Positions 57,248 through 64,000 of a stretch of 64,000 nt of DNA are shown here, piece after piece. Below the pieces are notes generated by a model. That model was not told where the DNA came from, searched no databases, and saw only the letters and a program-made list of their open reading frames with translations. The first letter of the stretch is position 1. Each line of letters starts with the position of its first letter. A program made the position numbers and the translations under genes. Source of the stretch: Cichorium intybus (lineage: Eukaryota; Streptophyta; Magnoliopsida; Asterales; Asteraceae); contig JAKNSD010000072.1 in assembly GCA_023525715.1 (NCBI GenBank), forward strand, positions 525,544-589,543. The letters are read 5' to 3'.

Positions 57248-59796
57248 AATCCTAAGTCGTACGAATACCCACATGCTTTCTAATCAACCGATCAACATGG
57301 ACCTCTTATATCATTAATAGGTATAAATCAGTGACTTAATCCAACATGAGGTCAATCCTCAAATTCTTCCAAGTCTGACCAATAGTCAAACTAGTCAAAA
57401 AGTCAACAGTCAAAGTCAACACAAAGTGTACCATTGCTACCTGGGGACCTTAGCGTCGCTACGGGACACGATCCATAAAAATATGAACCTTATGGATTAG
57501 GTCTGTAGATCTATAAAAATACGAACCTTATGGACATGCATGTCTAATGCATCTCCACCCCAAAACCTAGGTTAATACTAGCTTAGAACAACCAACAAGG
57601 CTTGCATAGACTCATAAGGGCTTGAGATTGCCCTCTTCCAAGGTCCAAGAGCTCCAAAACGTGCTTCAAAACCAACTTAGATAGTGGCCTTCAAACTCCA
57701 GAAACATAACCACAAGGGACTAAAATCACCATAATCAAGCTTTCACTCCTAGACCTAGATGAAATAAGCACTAAACAGAAGGCTAAAGCACTTACAATTG
57801 CCCAAGAGCTGAAGAACAAGTTAGACCTCGGTTGAATAAGGTTCTTTGGCACCCACACTCTTCTTCTTCTTCCTCAAGCAACCTTAACAAGCTAAGGAAT
57901 GGAGCTAGAACACCAAGAGAATGTTACACACGAGTTAGGGTTCTTTTAGAAGTTAGAGGCTGATAAGAGAGACACCCTACGGTTTCGAGCTCCTTAAATA
58001 GGGCTCAAAGTCTGAAACCAAGGGTTTTCCACTTGCAACGAGTTATGCCTCTAAGCATGGCCAATAGCGCCACTATTGGCCTTACTCAGCATGCAAACTT
58101 AAACCTTCCTTCGTGTCGCTATTAAGGATTTAGATAGGAGAGTGACTAACATTAATGATTCAAGAATTGATGTAAATTAAAATGTGAAACTTGTGATAAA
58201 ATAATGAAATATATTTTGTAATGTTTCCAAACATCTTTTTGCTTAGCTGACACTTTTATTTCACAACTCTTCTATATCTGATAACTTGCATAGGAAAATG
58301 TTGCCCTATCTTGAACTAAAAGATACAGATATAGATAGAATTATTTATGATTATGCATATGTTGTGTCTTCATTTTTTGTCCCAAATGTCACATATACCT
58401 ATGGTATGGAGAAACTTGATAAATATTTGGATCCAAATCTTTTAGCTAACATTGTGGACAAAACATTGTCAAAAGATGAACAAAAGAAAATCGTTTGTGA
58501 TCATAATTCTAATTACGACTCTTTACAACTCAAAACTTAAAAACTTATTTTCTCAAAGGATGAATTTGAAAAAGAAAATGATGGTGATGCTCCTAGTGAT
58601 TTCAATGATATTGAACTTGATGAGGAAGTGCACTGTTCTATGTTCGGAAATGCAAATGATAAATCTTTATCTGAACATGCCTCTTCGGCTTCAACAACTT
58701 CGACTCATTGTGCAGAGTGTGCCACCTATGTTCTTGATAGTAACCTAAATTTGAAAAGTTTTTAAAAACCAATGGTGAAAAATGTTTGCAACTTAAGGCT
58801 GTAGCGTATTTAAATGTTATTTATAGTCCAAACCGTGCCCTTGTGAAAACTGGTTATGTAAATGAGGTTGCTAATGAATTAGAAACAATGGCATGAAAAC
58901 ATATTGAAAAGTTTAATGATCATAACATGATGCATACCTCTTACATCGACATTTATCGTATCGTCGCAAAGAGAAAATCATGGGTAATCAAAGGAATAGG
59001 AAAAAAATAGAACAAAATCCTTCAATCTTTCCTTATGAGATAAATCAAAACCTGCGACTCCTACAACTTGACAAATCCTGTTAGTGTCAAAAGGTAAACA
59101 AATAGTCGAAACTGGTAGTCCTAAGATGAGAAATCTTAGTAGGAAGGCTAGGTTCAGACTCAGATAAAAAGGGAAGTGTGAAACTCTAGGTCCTAACTCA
59201 AAAGACCAATTCAAAGTTAAGTAATTTCCCCCTATTCGACTTTCGAAATAGGAAGTATCTCTAAGGATGCAACAACCTGGTTTCATAGTAAATTGAGAGA
59301 CTCAGAAGCGGAGATGGTGGGAAAGAACGATCTAGAGTGTGTATTTGAGAAATTCCTTAAGTTGTCCAATTCGAAATATGAATCAAAGAAACATCACATG
59401 CATGGTCAACATAAACCAAAACAAAGACCTTATCCATATCATGGATATTTGAACTTGAGACAAAACCACTTCATTGTTAAAATACAAAACAATCCCATAT
59501 TACGAAAGAAGCAATCCTCTATTGATTCGAAATCAAAACCTACTTTAAAACCCACTGTGCTAATAAGGAAGGCTTTGAAACCTAAGACCAAACCTGTTTT
59601 TAAATATAGACCAAAAGGACGTTTTGGATCAACTTCAAAGAAAACTTCTAATGCTAATAACACTCCAGCTTTGAACATTCCTTCAAAGACTGTTTCGAGT
59701 CGAGATCATGTTCCTTATTCTTGTCCAGTTTTAATTATTACAACCAGTGTCAACAACCATGGACCCAAACAAGTTTGGGTACCTAAAACTCTTTAG

Positions 59797-61150
59797 TTAT
59801 TACAAGTTCTAGGCGACAAACAATATGATAATCAATGGTATACCAATAGCGGCTTTTCGCGTCACATGACAGGGAAGAAGGAACATCTCGGGGATTTCAG
59901 GGCTCTTTCTGGTGCTGGGAATGGAAAGTTTGGGAATAATGAAACCTCAACCATTTGAGGTTAAAGTAAGATAAACAATGATAATTTTACGATTAAACAT
60001 GTAGCCTATGTCGAAGGGATGTAGCATAACTTGATAAGCATGTCACAATTACTTGTAGGTACCGGTCAAAATGTTACATTCAATGAAGATTGTACCATAA
60101 TCAAAAACAAGAAAACGAAAGAAGTCTTCATCAACTCGAAGAGGAAAGGGGAATTTTATTCATTATATATGAAACCCATTGCAGGACCCTTTCCTTTTGT
60201 CTTCTATTGAAAGTAGCAAATGATGTTTCATGGCTTTGGCATCGAAGAGTCTCACACCTGAACTTCAAAGCAATAAATAAGTTAGTGCTTGGTGATTTGG
60301 TTTGAGTCTTACCAATTCTCAAGTTTGATCACAAACATCTGTGTGCTGCGTGTGAGGTGGGAAAGCAGAGTTAGAAAGGAAAAACTTGTAAGATTGACAC
60401 TTCCATCACATAACCTCTCGAATTACTACATATTGACATTTTTGGTGCATCTACGATTGAGAGTATGTGTGTAAATAAGCACATACTCTTCATCATTGAT
60501 GTTCTATCAAGGTTCACTTGGGTATACTTTCTTCACGACAAATTAGAGACTGCCAAAGAGATGATAAATTTTATCAAGTATGTTGAGCTTAAATTGAATA
60601 AACTGGTTCTTCGTATCATAAGCGACAACGAGATCAAATTCAAAAATGAGGTGTTTGACAACTATATGACATGTCGTGGGATTGAACACAACTTTTTTAG
60701 CCTTACACTCCACAACAAAATGGCGTAGTTGAAAGGCGCAACAGTTCATCGGCCGAAGCTACTCGATTAATGCTTAACTTTGTACCTACTTCTGGCCAAA
60801 TGTTATCTCCACTGCTTGTTTCACTGAAATTGTTCTTACATCAATCCTCATTTTAATTTTTCTCCATATGAGATATTAACGAACGAAAATCTAATATTAA
60901 AATTTTCCATGTGTTTAGTTCTATATGTTTCATCCTTTGTCAAAGGATAATAGAAAAAAAATTTCATATCAAATGTGATGAAGCAATATTCCTAGGTTAT
61001 GCACAGAATGCAGTTGCTTTTTGTGTGTTGAACAAGAGGAGTTGAAGAATCGAATAAACCTTCGATGTCACTTTTAATGACAATTATGTGAAGCCTTGAC
61101 TTTGACCTTCCTACAATGTGAAATCTTTCCTTCAACACCATATTGGACAT
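59797..61150 (+). pseudogene. Copia-4 protease and integrase remnant
   Basis: Protease reads WYTNSGFSRHMTG, where the catalytic Asp of WxLDSGCSRHMTG is Asn and the Cys is Phe. Then HNLISMSQL and a gag-pre-integrase piece SWLWHRRVSHLNFKAINKL. Integrase has CAACEVGKQS, LLHIDIFGA (first Asp), VLSRFTWVYFL and ISDNEIKFKN (second Asp). The NGVVERRN part is split by a frameshift at about 60724 (NKMA then GATV). The C-terminal PYEILTNENLI and FLGYAQN-like pieces fade near 61090. RT is absent. Confidence 0.75.
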
Positions 61151-62210
61151 TGTCATTGGATTCTTTCAATGATGACTTTGAAAAACTGTTTGGGGGAACA
61201 TGTAACTCCACAACTGTCTGCATCTCATTTCGTTGATCTTAGATTCATTTTATGCATCTTTTTCCACGTTTTTCATGTATTTTTATTGCATTTTATAGAA
61301 ATAATCCATTAATTTATCACTTTTCGAGAGAATTTTACTTTTTACCGTGCGATGTTTCTACTTGGTAAATTTTTATGGATTTCAAGGACATTTTATTACA
61401 TGGATGAACTTGGAATGATGAAAGGAAGTTATGGTTAAAATTTCGGGCGAAACAGATGCATAACGAAGGAGATACGGCGAAAACAAGTTTGGAAGCACGT
61501 GTCACAAAGTTACATAGGCCGTATAATTTTGCCTTTCAATTACACATGCCGTGTAACTCCGGAAACCCAATAAAAACAGCCAACTATGAAGATTCATGCA
61601 TCGGAAGGCATTATACTTTGAAAGTTACACGACCCGGGAAAAATTACACATCTTGTGTAAATTTCCCGAGGTAATTAGGCCCACAATCGTTGAGTTCTAA
61701 ACTTGTTGACCTTATGGCTTCCTTGGCCAACTCCCTTGTTGAAAAACATGGCCTTTTCTGCTCACCAATTATGCAAGAACTGAAGAAGACTTGTGCTATA
61801 AATTCCTTTTTGCACTTATCATTTGAGGGACATATATTTTTTGGTTTGAAATAATGAGTTAATAAGTCTATTTCAGGATAGTTTTCTCTCCAAAATTTCA
61901 ATATAAATATTTCAGTTTTATTTCTAATTGTAGTTTCATTTTCTGTAAGAAGTTTTTAACCAACATGTTTGGTTAAAGCTTCAAACTACACCTGACCTTG
62001 AGTCGAACATTTCTCGTTTATGCTATTGAACCTTAGGTTTAAGTTAGAGTTATTAAACTTTTTAAGAGTTTGAGTAATGTAAAGTTTTGTTCTTAATCTT
62101 AATCATGATTTATTGTTAGAATTTTGTTGGTCACTATCTTTTTAATGGTTTATCATGTATCGTATTTGTCGTTCCAATTGTTTTGGGACACAAAAATGCG
62201 TTACACCTAA
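61151..62210 (+). repeat. LTR-like noncoding region with TTACAC...GTGTAA palindromes
   Basis: Near-palindromes TTACACATGCCGTGTAA (61540-61556) and TTACACATCTTGTGTAA (61644-61660), with weaker forms at 61510 and 61625, lie 140-310 bases before a GTGCTATAAATTCC TATA-like box at 61793-61806. The arrangement resembles the U3 of gypsy LTRs such as the LARD here. LTR ends were not found and no gene is seen. Confidence 0.4.
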
Positions 62211-63164
62211 TGATAGTTTTGATCAAAGACGATCAATTAGTGGCATTCTTTTGTACATATTTTACTTTCTTTATAAACTTGGCATTGCTTTTTAATCTAA
62301 CAACCCAAGTTTTTTTTAGAACCAAAACACAGTTTTTTATTTGGTTCAAAAAGGCCATTTGAATTGGGTTTAAATTTTGTGTCGTTGTTTCATTTCTACA
62401 ACCCATAATTGTTTTATGAATCAAAACAAGTAACATCCATTGTATTTTTATCTAGTGAAAACTTGGTCTTGTATGTTTTCACATTATGGATCTTGCGAGG
62501 AGAAATGCACATTGTTTGGGAATACTTGTATAAAACTCTATACTGATTTTTGACTTACGACTAAGAACGTATTCAATTTTTAAGTTTCTAAAAGCTAGGT
62601 TTAGTTAAAGAGCTTATTTTAACTAAATATCTTTTACAAGTAAAGGGGTGCTATAACTTGTTAGTATTTCTTAGTACCAACTTTGATTAAAGATATCATC
62701 ATTTTCATCCAAGTGCAAATATACATCTGAAATTTGTGAAACTTGAAGTCGGTTCTATCATTTTTGTTCTATTGTTTTTCTATTTTCTGTCCCATTTTAA
62801 GATTCTGAAATTGTTTAGATTCTCAATATCTATGCAGCTTCTGAAATCATGTATTCTGTTCATAATTCAGTTTTGTGTAGATTATATTATGTATCATTTC
62901 TGCATTTTGGTTCTTATTCAGTTTTTATACGTGACAACCACCCTTTTATATAAAATGTACGCTACACACAAGATTGGTTACCCCGCCTCCCTGAGGACAC
63001 GAACCTTACTTTCACATTGCTATCCTTAATCGGAGAGCCTAAAGGAAAGTAAGGAGCTGAAGCAAGGAGAGCTGAACCTGATCATGGGAAATAGACGCAT
63101 CGCGCCTGTTACAAGGATCGGGATTTACGAGCTCATGCTTGATAGTGGAATTATGATAGATTTA
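62211..63164. other. Noncoding stretch before Copia-5
   Basis: T-rich sequence with no recognisable gene. 62980-63130 may be a decayed upstream part of Copia-5. Confidence 0.4.
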
Positions 63165-64000
63165 TTAGATTGCTTTTATTCTTCTGAAATGTCTAGAAAC
63201 ATAATTTCTTTTCATGCACTATTTAGACAATGATACAATTATTTATTTGATAATAATAATGTTGATATTTTGCTTTATAAAGATGGTTCTTTTATATTCA
63301 AAGCTGATCCTTGTAATGGTGTGTATGAGACTGTTGTATGTGTGAATAATTTGAGTAATGTAATATTAAACATTGATTCTTCTAATGATTTAGACAAAGC
63401 ATGCTTGTGGCATTGTCGCCTTGGGCACATAAACAAGAAAAGCATCGTCCAACTTCAAAGGGATGGAGTCTTGGAATCATTTGACTTACAATCAGATGAT
63501 GTGTGCGAATCTTGTTTATTGGGCAAGATAACAAAATCACCCTTCTTAGGGACTTTTGAGAGAGGTGAAGGACTGTTGGATATAATCCACACGGATGTGT
63601 GTGGACCCTTCAGATCTACCACAGGGGATGCAAATCGCTACTACCTGACATTTATTGATGGTTTCAGTAGATACGGTTATGTTTATTTGATTAAACACAA
63701 GTCAGACACTTTTGAAAAGTTCAAAGAGTTCCAACACGAAATAGAGAATCAATTGGGAAAGAAGATAAAGATACTCCACTCCAACAAAGGAGTAGAGTAT
63801 CTTAGTATCAAGTTCAACGACTATCTAAAGGAATGTGGAATAGTTTCACAATTGTCTCCTCCTAGAACACCGCAGCTTAATGGTGTTGCTGAAAGGAGAA
63901 ATCTAACCTTGTAGGACATGAGTCGAGATTCTCTTCTAGTAAGTTTCTAGGGATATTCCTTGGAAGCAGCTGCTCATATCCTAAACCTTGTACCAACTAA
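63165..64000 (+). pseudogene. Copia-5 pre-integrase and integrase region, cut by window end
   Basis: SRNIISFHALFRQ is followed by a stop, then an open frame 63270-63914 with LWHCRLGHINKKSI (HHCC start), CESCLLGK, IIHTDVCGPF (first catalytic Asp), IDGFSRYGYVYLI and PPRTPQLNGVAERRN (catalytic Glu). The expected second Asp (SDRGGEYLS) reads HSNKGVEYLS, so it is Asn. A TAG at 63912-63914 interrupts the normal T(L/M)xDM motif and a further TAG lies near 63947, after which similarity continues (EAAAHILNLVPT). Same broad lineage as Copia-1, by motif wording. Confidence 0.85.

Larger units (their letters stand above)
56614..58125 (-). mobile_element. Ty3/gypsy LTR fragment inside Copia-4 gag
   Basis: Minus-oriented LTR sequence resembling the G1 type in layout: start near CCCAAATTTCAAACC, tandem array 56930-57120, CAGGTGAGTTTTC motif, and CTATTTAAGGAG (TATA-like) at about 57986-57997. 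Both termini are eroded. The flanks carry a 39-bp repeat of gag sequence: 56575-56613 and 58126-58164 share GGATTTAGAKAGGAGAGTGA. Confidence 0.65.
55224..59796 (+). pseudogene. Copia-4 gag, frameshifted and interrupted
   Basis: ATG 55224 (MSGPNQSIYNIT). A UBN2-type capsid region has KAKHELRYGLPL and TSTKEIWDMLQHLYEGNE (to 55660). A frame change leads to FQRYYKVVNKLKRHKI and a zinc knuckle near 56216 with CSGKNHLAHD, in which one Cys codon is a stop and the last Cys is Ser. A gypsy LTR fragment (56614-58125) then intervenes. The C-terminal extension resumes at 58126, with an open frame 59293-59796 that is rich in K, P and S and ends QVWVPKTL, a typical gag-pol boundary of the SIRE lineage. Confidence 0.75.
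54470..61150 (+). mobile_element. Copia-4: Ty1/copia element (SIRE-like) inserted in Copia-3
   Basis: The left LTR (54470-55077) starts where Copia-3 homology stops. A tRNA-iMet primer site at 55080, gag, and the first half of pol (protease and integrase) follow on the plus strand. RT, RNase H and the right LTR are not recognisable. Coding similarity ends near 61100. A gypsy LTR fragment interrupts gag. Confidence 0.75.

Noticed and set aside
61456..61674. Plus-strand open frame of 72 codons
   Set aside because: It runs through the palindromic repeat part of an LTR-like region and shows no protein motif.

Overview
This window is plant nuclear DNA, almost certainly from a eudicot. It is AT-rich, has no operon-like gene packing, and is made largely of Ty1/copia and Ty3/gypsy LTR retrotransposons nested in each other, with LINEs, hAT- and Mutator-type elements, and a few captured or decayed plant genes. 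The plant genes recognised are an RWP-RK (RKD-like) transcription factor, a piece of DNA polymerase delta small subunit, and the coiled-coil start of an NBS-LRR resistance gene. The repeat style would suit a large Asteraceae genome, but that is a guess. No tRNA, rRNA, CRISPR array or intact transposase gene was seen.

Layout. 1-6586: a Ty3/gypsy element (G1) on the minus strand, with LTRs, tRNA-iMet primer site, decayed gag and the integrase C-terminus. The protease-RT-RNase H-integrase core is missing. In its place, on the opposite strand, sits a four-exon RKD-like gene with its own TATA box. 6587-10460: small fragments, including a truncated unknown gene, a hAT-type MITE ending in 17 G, a minus-strand POLD2 fragment that still has an intron, and a 119-bp TA tract. 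10463-15030: 5' exons of an unidentified gene, a 23-N gap, an NBS-LRR start, and a second diverged copy of that NLR promoter region carrying a 5'-truncated LINE with a 14-bp target duplication. 15184-16018: a 417-bp tandem duplication.

17069-42354 is one nest. A minus-strand copia element (Copia-1) has its 5' LTR split by a plus-strand 5'-truncated LINE. That LINE was hit twice: by a non-autonomous gypsy element with two 2263-bp LTRs (TSD CATGG) and by a second copia element (Copia-2, TSD GTTTT). The order of events can be read directly: Copia-1, then LINE, then the two LTR elements. 43959-48640: a TRIM-like miniature element joined to an unrelated LTR-like sequence, a decayed LINE with a MITE in it, and a decayed hAT transposase.

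49465-61150 is a second nest. Copia-3 (related to Copia-2) contains a gypsy solo LTR, which in turn contains a Mutator-type foldback MITE. Copia-4 is inserted at the 3' side of Copia-3 and carries a piece of a third gypsy LTR in gag. 61151-62210 looks like one more LTR. 63165-64000 is the pre-integrase and integrase part of a further copia element (Copia-5) that runs off the window.

Every coding region I could read through is broken by stops, frameshifts or lost catalytic residues, so I see no clearly intact gene. The most interesting items are the antisense intron-bearing RKD-like gene inside G1, a shared architecture in three different gypsy LTRs (a splice-donor-like CAGGTGAGTT followed by a hairpin-rich tandem array), and interleaved inverted repeats with pseudoknot order in the Copia-4 LTR.
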